DNA of 64,000 nt, from contig NZ_BJHU01000003.1 of NCBI RefSeq assembly GCF_005405905.1, positions 62,001 through 126,000 on the forward strand, written 5' to 3'. Numbering within the stretch: position 1 is the stretch's first letter; each line of letters begins with the position of its first letter. Of this stretch, positions 9,628-17,464 are shown piece by piece. This DNA comes from Acidovorax sp. NB1 (GTDB lineage: Bacteria > Pseudomonadota > Gammaproteobacteria > Burkholderiales > Burkholderiaceae_C). The translations under genes and the position numbers were made by a program. The notes under the pieces are model-generated. The model saw only the letters and a list, made by a program, of their open reading frames with translations, was not told the origin of the DNA and did not search any database.

Positions 9628-10022
9628 CGCCCGCAACCCATGCGCTGCTGCGCTGGAGCCTTGTCTTCGTCTGGCTGGCCACGGCCGTGGTGAGCGTGGT
9701 GGAGCTGAACGGCCAAAGCCGCGAACTGCTTGCGGGCTTGCCCAGCGGCTGGACCACGGGCAACGCCGTATGGCTGCCCACGGCGATCATTCTGGCGGGC
9801 GCGGCGGCCGATGCCGTGCTCGGGCTGTGGCTGGCGTTGCGCCCCAGTCGCAGTGCTTACCTGGGCGCGCTGGTGCTGATGGGGGCGATGACGCTGCTGG
9901 CCACCTTCATCCACCCCGCATGGTGGCTGCACCCACTGGGCCCGCTGACCAAGAACCTGCCGATTGCAGCCATTTTGTGGGTGCTGCTGCAAGACACGAC
10001 CAATCCCACGCCCGAGCCATGA
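9624..10022 (+). CDS. DoxX-like membrane protein
   Basis: A 132-residue protein with four hydrophobic helices (about residues 7-27, 46-68, 78-97 and 108-122) and the small Pro/Trp-rich loop (HPAWWLHPLGPLTKNLPI) seen in DoxX-like proteins. Function unknown. It begins inside the stop codon of the saccharopine-dehydrogenase-like gene (ATGA) and ends the same way into the DUF2269 gene, so all three are translationally coupled. Confidence 0.78.
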   Translation: MTPATHALLRWSLVFVWLATAVVSVVELNGQSRELLAGLPSGWTTGNAVWLPTAIILAGAAADAVLGLWLALRPSRSAYLGALVLMGAMTLLATFIHPAWWLHPLGPLTKNLPIAAILWVLLQDTTNPTPEP

Positions 10023-10495
10023 GCCTGTACCTGATCCTGAAATGGCTGCATATCGTCTCCAGCGTGCTGCTGGTGGGTACCGGGCTGGGCTCGGCGTTCT
10101 ACATGTTCTTCACCAACCGCAGCGGCAATGTGCAGGCGCAGGCGGTGGTCACGCGCCTGGTGGTGCGGGCGGACTGGTGGTTCACCACGCCCACGGTGCT
10201 CATCCAGCCAGCCACCGGGCTCGCCATGGCGGCCATGGCCGGGCTGCCCTGGAGCACACCGTGGCTCGCGGTGTCCATCGCGCTGTACCTCGTGGCCGGT
10301 GCCTGCTGGCTGCCCGTGGTCTGGCTGCAGCTGCGCATGCGCGACATGGCAGCAGCGGCAGCCCAAGGGGACGGCGTGCTGCCCCCGCTGTATTGGCGTT
10401 ATGCACGCTGGTGGGAGGCGCTGGGCTACCCCGCCTTTGTGGCGATGGCCGTGGTCTTCTACCTGATGGTGAACAAGCCCACCCTGGGCGTCTGA
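10019..10495 (+). CDS. DUF2269 family membrane protein
   Basis: A 158-residue four-helix membrane protein. KWLHIVSSVLLVGTGLGSAFYMF near the N-terminus and PTVLIQPATGLAMA in the middle are typical of DUF2269, with conserved His and Thr/Gly in the first helix. The role of the family is not known. It starts within the stop codon of the preceding gene, and ubiB starts 15 bp after it. Confidence 0.85.
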   Translation: MSLYLILKWLHIVSSVLLVGTGLGSAFYMFFTNRSGNVQAQAVVTRLVVRADWWFTTPTVLIQPATGLAMAAMAGLPWSTPWLAVSIALYLVAGACWLPVVWLQLRMRDMAAAAAQGDGVLPPLYWRYARWWEALGYPAFVAMAVVFYLMVNKPTLGV

Positions 10496-10510
10496 ACCTA
10501 TGATGGCCCC

Positions 10511-12211
10511 ATGCTCATCGAAACGCTGGACACGGCCCGCGACCTGGGGCGCCTGAAGGAAATCCTGGGCGTGATGGTGCGCCACGGGTTTGGCGACACC
10601 GTGCGCCGCATGGGCCTGGCCGACCGGCTGGAGCGCGCGGGCCAGGCACTGAACTGGACGCACGCCGCCGACCTGGCCCGTGTCGAGCCCCCCGTGCAGG
10701 TGCGGCTGGCGCTGGAAGAGCTGGGCCCGGCGTTCGTGAAGTTCGGCCAGATCCTCGCGGGCCGGGCGGACCTGTTCGGCCCCGAATGGATTGCCGAGTT
10801 CGAGAAGCTGCACAGCCAGGTGCCCGCCGTGCCCATCGACGCCCTGCGCCCGCAGCTGCGCGAAGACCTGGGCGCCGAGCCGGAGGAGGTGTTTGCCTGG
10901 TTCGACACCACCCCGCTGGCCGCTGCCTCCATCGCCCAGGTACACCGTGCCCGCCTCCATGGCGGCACCGAGGTCATCGTCAAGATCCGCCGCCCCGGCA
11001 TTGCCGACACCATCCACGCCGACCTGCGCCTGCTGCAGCGCCTGGCTGCGCTGGCCGAGGCCGAGCTGCCCACGCTCAAGCCCTACCGGCCCCAGCAGCT
11101 GGTGCGCGAGTTTGCGCGTTCGCTGCGGCGCGAGCTGGACCTTGCAGGCGAATGCCGCCAGGCAGAGCGCATAGCGGCCAACATGGCCGAGGCACTGCCC
11201 CACATCGTGATTCCGCGTGTGCACTGGACCTACACGCGCGAACGCATCAACGTGCAGGATTTCATCGACGGCATTCCGGGCGGCGCGCTGGCAGCGCTCA
11301 CACCCGAGGCGGGTTTTGACCGCCGCGTGCTGGCGCAGCGGGGCGCACAGGCGGTGATCAAGATGATTGTGGAAGACGGCCTCTTCCACGCCGACCCGCA
11401 CCCGGGCAATGTGTTCTACCTGCCGGGCAACCGCATTGCCTTCATTGACTTCGGCATGGTGGGGCGGCTGTCGCAGCGGCGGCGCGACGAACTGCTGCAA
11501 CTGCTGCTGGGCCTGGTGGAGCACCAGCCCCAGGTGGTGGCCGATGTGCTGCTGGACTGGACGGGCGACGCCCAGGGACTGAACCTGGGCCAGCTCGAAA
11601 CCGAGGTCGAGGCCTTTGTGGACCAGTACCACGGCGTGCCGCTGGCGCAGCTGAGCCTGGGCCAGATGCTGGCCGACGTGAGCGCCATCCTGCGCGAGCA
11701 CCGCCTGGGCCTGCCGCCCGACCTGGCGCTGCTGATCAAGGCCTTCATATCGCTTGAAGGCATGGGCCGCAACCTGGACCCGGGCTTTCACATGGCCACC
11801 GAAACCCTGCCCGTGCTAAAGCAGGTGGTGCGCCACCGTTACCGCCCCGAAGCACTGGCCGGGCGCGCCTGGACCACACTGCGGCGGGTGCTGGCCACGG
11901 CGGAGCAGCTGCCGGACGACATAGGGCGCCTGCTGCGCAATGCGCGGCGCGGGCACCTGCAGGTGGGCATTGAGCTGGCCCACCTCAAGCGCGTGGGCGA
12001 CCAGATCGACCGCTCGGCCAACCGCCTGGCCATGGCGCTGGTGATTGCGGCGCTGATCATCGGCTCGTCCATCGTGATGACCGTGAAGGGAGGGCCCACG
12101 CTGTTCGGGCTGCCCGCGTTTGGTTTTCTGGGCTTCTTTGGCGCGGTGGTGTGTGGCCTGTGGCTGGTGCGCGCCATCTGGCGCAGCAGCCACCACCGGG
12201 ACGATGACTGA
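10511..12211 (+). CDS. ubiB: UbiB/ABC1/ADCK-family atypical kinase
   Basis: A 566-residue member of the UbiB family. The KxGQ motif is KFGQILAGRADLF, the A-rich loop replacing the P-loop is PLAAASIAQVHRA, the ATP-binding lysine is in EVIVKIRRPG, the catalytic-loop equivalent is DGLFHADPHPGNVFYL, and the metal-binding DFG equivalent is AFIDFGMVG. Two C-terminal transmembrane helices (about 505-525 and 530-553) anchor it to the membrane. UbiB supports ubiquinone biosynthesis, probably by extracting or handling lipid intermediates using ATP. It is not beside ubiE/ubiJ here, so it could be a second UbiB-family paralogue. Confidence 0.9.
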   Translation: MLIETLDTARDLGRLKEILGVMVRHGFGDTVRRMGLADRLERAGQALNWTHAADLARVEPPVQVRLALEELGPAFVKFGQILAGRADLFGPEWIAEFEKLHSQVPAVPIDALRPQLREDLGAEPEEVFAWFDTTPLAAASIAQVHRARLHGGTEVIVKIRRPGIADTIHADLRLLQRLAALAEAELPTLKPYRPQQLVREFARSLRRELDLAGECRQAERIAANMAEALPHIVIPRVHWTYTRERINVQDFIDGIPGGALAALTPEAGFDRRVLAQRGAQAVIKMIVEDGLFHADPHPGNVFYLPGNRIAFIDFGMVGRLSQRRRDELLQLLLGLVEHQPQVVADVLLDWTGDAQGLNLGQLETEVEAFVDQYHGVPLAQLSLGQMLADVSAILREHRLGLPPDLALLIKAFISLEGMGRNLDPGFHMATETLPVLKQVVRHRYRPEALAGRAWTTLRRVLATAEQLPDDIGRLLRNARRGHLQVGIELAHLKRVGDQIDRSANRLAMALVIAALIIGSSIVMTVKGGPTLFGLPAFGFLGFFGAVVCGLWLVRAIWRSSHHRDDD

Positions 12212-12255
12212 CGACTGGGAAATTGCGGGTGTTGCCGCGCCACGGCTCAACCATC

Positions 12256-12309
12256 TGAAAAAGCCACACACCGTGCCGCCCCACCAGGCGGGCAGACGCG
12301 GTGTGTGCA
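12256..12309 (-). terminator. Rho-independent terminator of the tup/modA-like operon
   Basis: CACACACCG (12265-12273) and CGGTGTGTG (12299-12307) form a stem which, read on the minus strand, is followed by GGCTTTTTC. It lies downstream of the ModA-like lipoprotein gene ending at 12341 and faces the end of ubiB. Confidence 0.75.
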
Positions 12310-12340
12310 CACAAGAATCAACGCCCTATGCGCGCGGTGG

Positions 12341-13165
12341 TCAGGGCGCCCCAAACCCCATGCGGCGCAGCACCGCCTGTGCCGCCGGTTGGCGCAGCGC
12401 CTCGGCAAAGGCCTGCGCTGCCGCAGGCGCATCGGCGCGCACCGTCAGGCCATAGGCCGCGCCCACCTGCAGCGCAGGCGGCAGCTGCACCACGCGCAGA
12501 CGCGGCACCTCGGCCTGCGCGGCCACGGCATTGGTGCAGTAGGTCAGGAACACATCGGCCTGGCGCTGGTCCATCACCCAGGCGTAGGTGCCCCGGCCTG
12601 TAGGCGGTTTGGGCGAATCCGCACCGCCCGTGAGCTTCAGGGCCTTGGCGTCCAGCTGCGCGTAGGCGCCCGTCTGCATCTTGTCGGCCTGGCGGAACAA
12701 CGCCCAAGCGTAGTCGCCCGACGGGTCGGCCTTGGGCGTGGAGGTGCCCACACGCACATCGTTGCGCAGCAGGGTGGCCAGCAGGGTGTCGGGGGTGGCG
12801 CTGATCTGCTCGCTGGTCAAGGCACACAGCGCATTGCGTGTGAACACCACCGGGGCCAACCAGCCGCCCCGCGCCGCCAGGCGCTGGGGGTGGTCGGTGT
12901 CGGCCGAGACAAACACCTGCGCGGGCTCGCCCTTTTCGATGCGCTCGCGCAGCAGGCCCGAGGCGCCAAAGGCCAGCGCCACTTTCTGGCCCGTGCGCGC
13001 TTCGTGGTCGCGGGCGATCTCGGTGAAGGCCTCGCGCAGGCTGCCTGCGGCGTGGACCAGCACAGGGGCTGTGTCAGCCACCGGCGCCTTCGCAGGGCCC
13101 GCCGAACAACCGGCCAGGGCCCACGCGGCGACTGCAGCCGCAGCCACCAGGGAACGGCGTGCCAT
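12341..13165 (-). CDS. ModA-like molybdate/tungstate-binding lipoprotein
   Basis: A 274-residue substrate-binding protein with a lipoprotein signal (MARRSLVAAAAVAAWALAGC; lipobox Cys20). ModA-type segments follow: VLVHAAGSLREAFTEIARDHEA, KVALAFGASGLLRERIEKG, VFVSADTDHPQRLA, RNALCALT and the interdomain DPSGDYAW and FLTYCTNAVAA stretches. It starts only 9 bp after tupA stops, on the same strand, so it is the fourth gene of tupB-tupC-tupA-modA-like. It is an outer-leaflet-anchored binder without its own permease and may share TupBC. It differs clearly from the ModA at 5616-6383, so it is not a recent duplicate. Confidence 0.88.
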   Translation of the reverse strand: MARRSLVAAAAVAAWALAGCSAGPAKAPVADTAPVLVHAAGSLREAFTEIARDHEARTGQKVALAFGASGLLRERIEKGEPAQVFVSADTDHPQRLAARGGWLAPVVFTRNALCALTSEQISATPDTLLATLLRNDVRVGTSTPKADPSGDYAWALFRQADKMQTGAYAQLDAKALKLTGGADSPKPPTGRGTYAWVMDQRQADVFLTYCTNAVAAQAEVPRLRVVQLPPALQVGAAYGLTVRADAPAAAQAFAEALRQPAAQAVLRRMGFGAP

Positions 13166-13174
13166 GGCGACCGC

Positions 13175-14014
13175 TCACTTCGCTGCGTTGGGGAAGAACA
13201 GCTGCTCCCCACCGATCTTGTAGCCCGCAATGGCCTGCTGGCCTGTGGGCGACACCACCCAGTCCACAAACTTCTGCGCGTCCTGTGTCTTCACATGCGG
13301 GTGCTTGGCAGGGTTGACCACCATCACGCCGTACTGGTTGAAAAGCTTGGTGTCGCCCTCGACCAGGATGGCCAGATCGGCACGGTTCTTGAAGTTGAGC
13401 CAGGTGCCCCGATCGGCCAGCACGTAGGCGTTGCTCGACGCGGCGATGTTGAGCGCAGGGCCCATGCCACAGCCGCATTCCTTGTAGCCGCTGCCCTTGG
13501 CTGCGTCAGCGCCCGCGAGCTTCCAGTAGCGCAGCTCGGCCGCGTGGGTGCCGCTCTTGTCGCCGCGCGAGACAAAGTTGCCGTTGGCAGTGGCCAGCTT
13601 CTGCAGCGCCGCCACGATGTCCTTGCCCTTGGTGCCTAGCGGGTCGTCCTTGGGGCCAATCAGGATGAAGTCGTTGTACATCACGGGGTAGCGCTTCACG
13701 CCCCAGCCGTCAGCCACAAACTTTTCCTCAGCCACCTGGTCGTGCACAAACAGCACATCGGCGTCACCGCGCCGTGCCATGTCGAGCGCCTGGCCGGTGC
13801 CCAGGGCCACCACCTTCACATCCAGGCCGCTGGCCTTTTTGAACTCGGGCATCAAGTGGCCAAACAGACCCGACTGCTCGGTGGACGTGGTGGACGCCAT
13901 CGTGATGCTCTGGGCTGACGCAGTGCCGCTCGCTACAAAAACAGTAGCTATCAGCGCATACTGGACGCGCGCAAGAGGCTTAAAAACCTTGAAATTTTCT
14001 GTCATCGACATCAT
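13175..14014 (-). CDS. tupA: Tungstate ABC transporter substrate-binding protein TupA
   Basis: A 279-residue periplasmic binding protein. After the signal peptide (cleavage likely after ASGTASA) comes MASTTSTEQSGLFGHLMPEF, the TupA hallmark TTTSTxxSGL that contacts the oxyanion, then VVALGTGQALDMARRGDADVLFVHD, FVSRGDKSGTHAAELRYW and GMGPALNIAASSNAYVLADRGTWL. Tup proteins bind tungstate much more tightly than molybdate. The ATG at 14014 overlaps the tupC stop (ATGA) and has AAGGAG about 8 bp upstream. The codons for signal-peptide residues about 9-28 coincide with an AGCTAT-family interspersed repeat (13932-13988), so a non-coding repeat has become part of the signal sequence. Confidence 0.94.
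   Translation of the reverse strand: MMSMTENFKVFKPLARVQYALIATVFVASGTASAQSITMASTTSTEQSGLFGHLMPEFKKASGLDVKVVALGTGQALDMARRGDADVLFVHDQVAEEKFVADGWGVKRYPVMYNDFILIGPKDDPLGTKGKDIVAALQKLATANGNFVSRGDKSGTHAAELRYWKLAGADAAKGSGYKECGCGMGPALNIAASSNAYVLADRGTWLNFKNRADLAILVEGDTKLFNQYGVMVVNPAKHPHVKTQDAQKFVDWVVSPTGQQAIAGYKIGGEQLFFPNAAK
13932..13988. repeat. AGCTAT-family repeat inside the tupA signal-peptide codons
   Basis: On the minus strand the DNA reads GCCTCTTGCGCGCGTCCA, then GCGCTGATAGCTACTGTTTTT. This follows the same order as the intergenic copy at 45908-45965 and the copy in hemD at 39612-39660 (GGCC..., GCGCG-C, TCAAGCG, TAGCTAT). Here it is translated as the hydrophobic core of the TupA signal peptide. 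Confidence 0.65.
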
Positions 14015-14739
14015 CCCAGTTCTCCTTTGACAAACAAACGGGCAGCCTCCGGCAAGGGGCCGTTGAAAAAATCGTGCACGGGCAGGTCGGCCACCAGGCG
14101 GCCGTGCTCCAGGTAGATCACGCGGCTGGCCAGGCGCTTGACCTGGCCCAGGTTGTGGCTGCTGAACACCATGGTCACGGGGTGGGCCGGGCCTGCGGCG
14201 CCGTGGCTGGCGGCAAAGTCGGCCATCAGGGCCTCGACCTCGCGCTTGGCATGCGGGTCGAGGCTGGCGGTGGGTTCGTCCAGCAGCAGCACATCGGGCC
14301 GCAGGGCCCAGGCGCGGGCCAGCGCCACGCGCTGCTGCTGGCCGCCGGACAGCGTGCGGGCGTTCTGCGCAGCAATGTCCTGCAGGCCCACGCGCTGCAG
14401 CGCCGTGAGCGCCTGAAGCCGCGCATCGCGCCAGCGCATGCCACGCAACCACAGGCCCAGCGCCACGTTGTTCTGCGCGCTGGTGCGCAGCATGTGCGGG
14501 CGCTGGAACAGCATGGCCTGGCGCAGCGTGGCATCGCAGTGCAGGCCGCCCGCCTGGGTGCCCGCCAGACCATTGAGCAAACGCAGCAAGGTGCTTTTGC
14601 CACAGCCGTTGGCGCCCACCAGCGCCACGCGCTCGCCGGGGGTGATGCGCAGCGTGACCTGTTCGAGCGCGGGCACGCGGCCATAGCGCACCGTCACCTG
14701 GCGCAGTTCGGCCCAGGGGGTGTCTGGCAAGCCGCTCAT
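14011..14739 (-). CDS. tupC: Tungstate ABC transporter ATP-binding protein TupC
   Basis: A 242-residue ABC ATPase without a C-terminal TOBE domain. Walker A is GANGCGKST (42-50), the signature is LSGGQQQR and Walker B is LLLDEPTASLD, followed by the H-loop SSHN. It powers TupB. It begins inside the tupB stop codon and ends inside the tupA start (ATGA both times), so tupBCA is tightly coupled. The gene order B-C-A is a rearrangement of the common A-B-C. Confidence 0.93.
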   Translation of the reverse strand: MSGLPDTPWAELRQVTVRYGRVPALEQVTLRITPGERVALVGANGCGKSTLLRLLNGLAGTQAGGLHCDATLRQAMLFQRPHMLRTSAQNNVALGLWLRGMRWRDARLQALTALQRVGLQDIAAQNARTLSGGQQQRVALARAWALRPDVLLLDEPTASLDPHAKREVEALMADFAASHGAAGPAHPVTMVFSSHNLGQVKRLASRVIYLEHGRLVADLPVHDFFNGPLPEAARLFVKGELG

Positions 14740-15473
14740 GCAGCCACCCCCACCGAGGTGCCGGATGCCGAGCCATCCACCCGCTCGCGCCAGCGGCGCA
14801 GCAGCGCAATCAGCACATTGAGCGCCAGCACCACGGCCAGCAGGATGATGCCCAGCGCCAGCGCCAGCGGCAGGTCGCCCTTGCTGGTCTCCAGCGCGAT
14901 GGCGGTGGTCATCACACGCGTGAAACCGTCGATGTTGCCGCCCACGATCATCACCGCACCCACCTCGGAAATGGCGCGGCCAAACGATGCGAGCAGCACT
15001 GTGAGCAAGGCATAGCGCTCGTCCCAGGCCAGCAGCAGCGCCCGCACCAACGGGCCCGCGCCCATGGACCGCAACTGCTCGCCATGCGCGCGTTCGGCGT
15101 CTTCCACCACCTGGCGCGTAAGCGCCGTGACCACAGGCAGCACCAGGATGGCCTGCGCCAGCACCATGGCCTTGAAACTGAACAACCAGCCCAGCGACCC
15201 CAGCGGCCCGCTGCGCGACAGAACCAGGTAAACCACCAGCCCCACCACCACCGAGGGCACGGCCAGCAGGGTGTTGAGCACCGCCAGTGCCGCCCCGCGC
15301 CCCGTGAAGCGGGCCACGCCCAGCCAGGCGCCCAGCACCAGGCCCGCACCACACGCCAACAGGCATGCGGTGGCGCTGACGGACAGGGATCGGCCCACGA
15401 TGGTCCAGAGGACGGGGTCGGAGGAGAGGGTGAGCTGCAGCGCTGTGACCGCGCTTTCGGTGAGGGTAGACAT
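14736..15473 (-). CDS. tupB: Tungstate ABC transporter permease TupB
   Basis: A 245-residue inner-membrane permease with about five or six helices. The coupling helix EAA-type motif is HGEQLRSMGAGPLVRALLLAW, and GRAISEVGAVMIVGGNIDGFTRVMTTAIALETSKG is the signature segment of the tungstate/molybdate permease group. The start at 15473 (MSTLTES) is chosen over an in-frame GTG 26 codons upstream that lies within the divergent regulatory region. It is the first gene of the tup operon and diverges from the regulator at 15524. Confidence 0.93.
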   Translation of the reverse strand: MSTLTESAVTALQLTLSSDPVLWTIVGRSLSVSATACLLACGAGLVLGAWLGVARFTGRGAALAVLNTLLAVPSVVVGLVVYLVLSRSGPLGSLGWLFSFKAMVLAQAILVLPVVTALTRQVVEDAERAHGEQLRSMGAGPLVRALLLAWDERYALLTVLLASFGRAISEVGAVMIVGGNIDGFTRVMTTAIALETSKGDLPLALALGIILLAVVLALNVLIALLRRWRERVDGSASGTSVGVAA

Positions 15474-15523
15474 GGGTTCGGCTATCGTAGGCACCCATCC
15501 AATATCCAGCGATATGAACGTCC
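15474..15523. promoter_or_regulatory. Divergent tupB/regulator control region
   Basis: The gap between the two divergent start codons is 50 bp. It contains the perfect dyad ATATC-CAGC-GATAT (15502-15515) and a second CTATCG half-site (15482-15487), both of the CGATAT type found in ModE-like operators. The regulator at 15524 is the obvious candidate to bind here. No strong -35/-10 pair can be picked. Confidence 0.5.
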
Positions 15524-16648
15524 GTGCATAGGGTCCAACTTCACTACACACTCAGCAAGGATGCAGGCAACGCCCTCATCCGCAACCCGCTGCCCGAGCT
15601 GCTGCAGGCCGTGGCAGAACACGGATCCATCTCTGGCGCTGCACGCGCACTGGACCTCTCGTACCGCCATGTCTGGGGCGCACTCAAGCGCTGGGAGGAC
15701 CAGCTGGGCGGCGAGCTGATCATCTGGGGCAAGGGCCAGTCGGCCCAACTCAGCGAGTTTGGCGCCAAGCTGCTGTGGGCCGAGCGCCAGGCCCAGGCCC
15801 GGCTGGCACCGCAGATTGCAGCCCTGAACGCCGACCTGGAGCGCGCGTTTGCCGTGGCCTTCGACCCCAACGCCCATGTGCTTACCCTGTACGCCAGCCA
15901 CGACGACGCCCTGGTGGCGCTGCGCACACACGCCGCACAGGCCGATACAGGGGCGCTGCACCTGGATATCCGCTTCACCGGCAGCGTGGACGCGATCCGC
16001 GCACTGAACGAGGGGCGCGGCACGCTCGCAGGCTTCCACACGGTGGACAAGGCCGGGGCCGACTCGCTCACCGCCCAGACCTACCAGCCCCTGCTGCAGC
16101 CGGGCCTGCACAAGATCATCGGCTTTGCGCAGCGCACGCAGGGCCTCATCGTCGCGCCGGGCAACCCGCTGGCGCTGCAGAGCCTGCAGGATGTGGCCCG
16201 CACCGGCGCCCGCTTTTTGAACCGCCCTCTGGGCACAGGCACGCGGGTGCTGCTGGACGACCTGCTCGCGCAGGCGGGGCTGGAGCCGGCCCGCATCCTG
16301 GGCTACGAACTCAACGAGCCCTCCCACACCGCCATTGCCCAGGCCGTGGCCGCCGGGGCGGCCGATGTGGGCATGGGCATCGAGGTGGCGGCGCGTGCGC
16401 GCGGGCTGGATTTTGTGCCGCTGGTGCACGAGCGCTACCACCTGGCCTGCCTGAAAGCCAGCCTGGACCAGCCCGCCACGCTGGCCCTGCGCACCCTGCT
16501 GCAAACCCCCGAATGGCTGGCGCAGATGGCCACCCTGCCCGGCTACAGCCCCTTGCGCTGCGGCGAGGTGCTGGCCATGAGCCGGGTACTGCCCTGGTGG
16601 GAGTTCACGCGCAAAAAACGCGCTCCGACATCTAGGAAGAAACCCTAA
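15524..16648 (+). CDS. Regulator with ModE-type HTH and periplasmic-binding-protein-like sensor domain
   Basis: A 374-residue one-component regulator. Residues 10-105 form a ModE/LysR-type winged HTH (NPLPELLQAVAEHGSISGAARALDLSYRHVWGALKRWEDQL, then QLSEFGAKLL). Residues about 125-350 form a type-2 binding-protein-like domain (HVLTLYASHDDALVAL, IRFTGSVDAIRALNEGRGTLAGFHTVD, LNRPLGTGTRVLLDDLL, GAADVGMGIEVAARARGLDFVPL) in place of Mop domains. It probably senses an oxyanion or a Mo-cofactor-related ligand directly. GTG at 15524 is the first possible start, because TGA is in frame nine bases before it. It is divergent from the tup operon, its likely target. Confidence 0.88.
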   Translation: MHRVQLHYTLSKDAGNALIRNPLPELLQAVAEHGSISGAARALDLSYRHVWGALKRWEDQLGGELIIWGKGQSAQLSEFGAKLLWAERQAQARLAPQIAALNADLERAFAVAFDPNAHVLTLYASHDDALVALRTHAAQADTGALHLDIRFTGSVDAIRALNEGRGTLAGFHTVDKAGADSLTAQTYQPLLQPGLHKIIGFAQRTQGLIVAPGNPLALQSLQDVARTGARFLNRPLGTGTRVLLDDLLAQAGLEPARILGYELNEPSHTAIAQAVAAGAADVGMGIEVAARARGLDFVPLVHERYHLACLKASLDQPATLALRTLLQTPEWLAQMATLPGYSPLRCGEVLAMSRVLPWWEFTRKKRAPTSRKKP

Positions 16649-16655
16649 TCGCTCC

Positions 16656-16678
16656 ACTTTTGATAGCTAAAGAACAAG
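16656..16678. repeat. AGCTAT-family repeat fragment
   Basis: ACTTTTGATAGCTAAAGAAC keeps the TTTTGATAGCT core of the repeat family. It lies just after the ModE-HTH regulator and before the TRAP leader. Confidence 0.45.
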
Positions 16679-16760
16679 AGCCTGCTGCGGGATAACACCG
16701 TCACGCATCCGTCAGCCTGGGCCTACAGTGCTCCGTAGAATCGCGCCGTTGTAAAAGTTT

Positions 16761-16795
16761 GTCGGGCCGCTGCGCCCACCTGCGCGCAGCCCGAC
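16761..16795 (+). other. GC-rich hairpin in the TRAP operon leader
   Basis: GTCGGGC (16761-16767) pairs with GCCCGAC (16789-16795), with CTGCGC/GCGCAG continuing the stem. It ends 34 bp before the dctQ start. There is no T-run after it, so it is not a terminator of the usual kind; it may shape the mRNA leader. Function unknown. Confidence 0.4.
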
Positions 16796-16829
16796 ATATC
16801 GCATGCACAGCCTTTTTATTGGAGACACC

Positions 16830-17450
16830 ATGCAGGCTCTACTGAAGTTATCAAGGGGGATCGACTGGCTTAACACCCAGGTCGGTAAATACGTGGTCTG
16901 GCTGATTCTGGCCTCCACAATCATCAGCGGCGTGAATGCCATCGTGCGCAAGGCGTTCAACATCAGCTCCAACGCCTTCCTCGAAGTGCAGTGGTACCTG
17001 TTTGCCGCTTCGTTCCTGCTGGCAGCGGGTTACACGCTGCTGCAGGGCGAGCATGTGAAGGTGGACGTGATCTCCAGCCGCTTTTCCAAGCGCACCCAGA
17101 TCTGGATCGACGTGTTTGGCTACATCGCCTTCCTCACGCCCATGTGCCTGGCCGTGCTCTGGTATGGCATTCCCTTCTTCACCCGCGCACTGGCGTCGGG
17201 CGAAATGTCGAACAACGCAGGCGGCCTGATCCGCTGGCCCGTCTACCTGATGATGCCGCTGGGCTTTGCGCTGCTGTGGCTGCAGGGTATCTCCGAGCTG
17301 ATCAAGCGCCTGGGCTTCCTCCAGGGCCTGATCGAAGACCCCACGGTCAAGAAAGTGGAAAAAACCGCCGAGGAAGAACTCGCCGAATCGATCCGCAACC
17401 TGGCTGAAGCCGCCAAGGGCAACGGCAAGAACAAGACCGAGGCCGTCTGA
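16830..17450 (+). CDS. dctQ: TRAP transporter small permease (DctQ family)
   Basis: A 206-residue inner-membrane protein with four transmembrane helices (about 24-44, 60-80, 100-122 and 143-165) and the DctQ features NISSNAFLEVQWYLFAASFLLAAGYTLLQGEHVKVDV. The C-terminus is a Lys/Glu-rich cytoplasmic tail. In TRAP transporters DctQ pairs with the large permease DctM for Na+-driven uptake of substrate handed over by a periplasmic binding protein. The ATG at 16830 has GGAGA 5 bp upstream; the longer form from 16803 lacks a ribosome-binding site. dctM starts 14 bp later. Confidence 0.92.
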   Translation: MQALLKLSRGIDWLNTQVGKYVVWLILASTIISGVNAIVRKAFNISSNAFLEVQWYLFAASFLLAAGYTLLQGEHVKVDVISSRFSKRTQIWIDVFGYIAFLTPMCLAVLWYGIPFFTRALASGEMSNNAGGLIRWPVYLMMPLGFALLWLQGISELIKRLGFLQGLIEDPTVKKVEKTAEEELAESIRNLAEAAKGNGKNKTEAV

Positions 17451-17464
17451 GCGGAGCACACACC

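Noticed and set aside
13175-14809. A single 544-residue protein covering tupC and tupA
   Set aside because: The upstream part is tupC read in the wrong frame. The tupA frame begins at 14014 with a Shine-Dalgarno sequence and an ATGA overlap.
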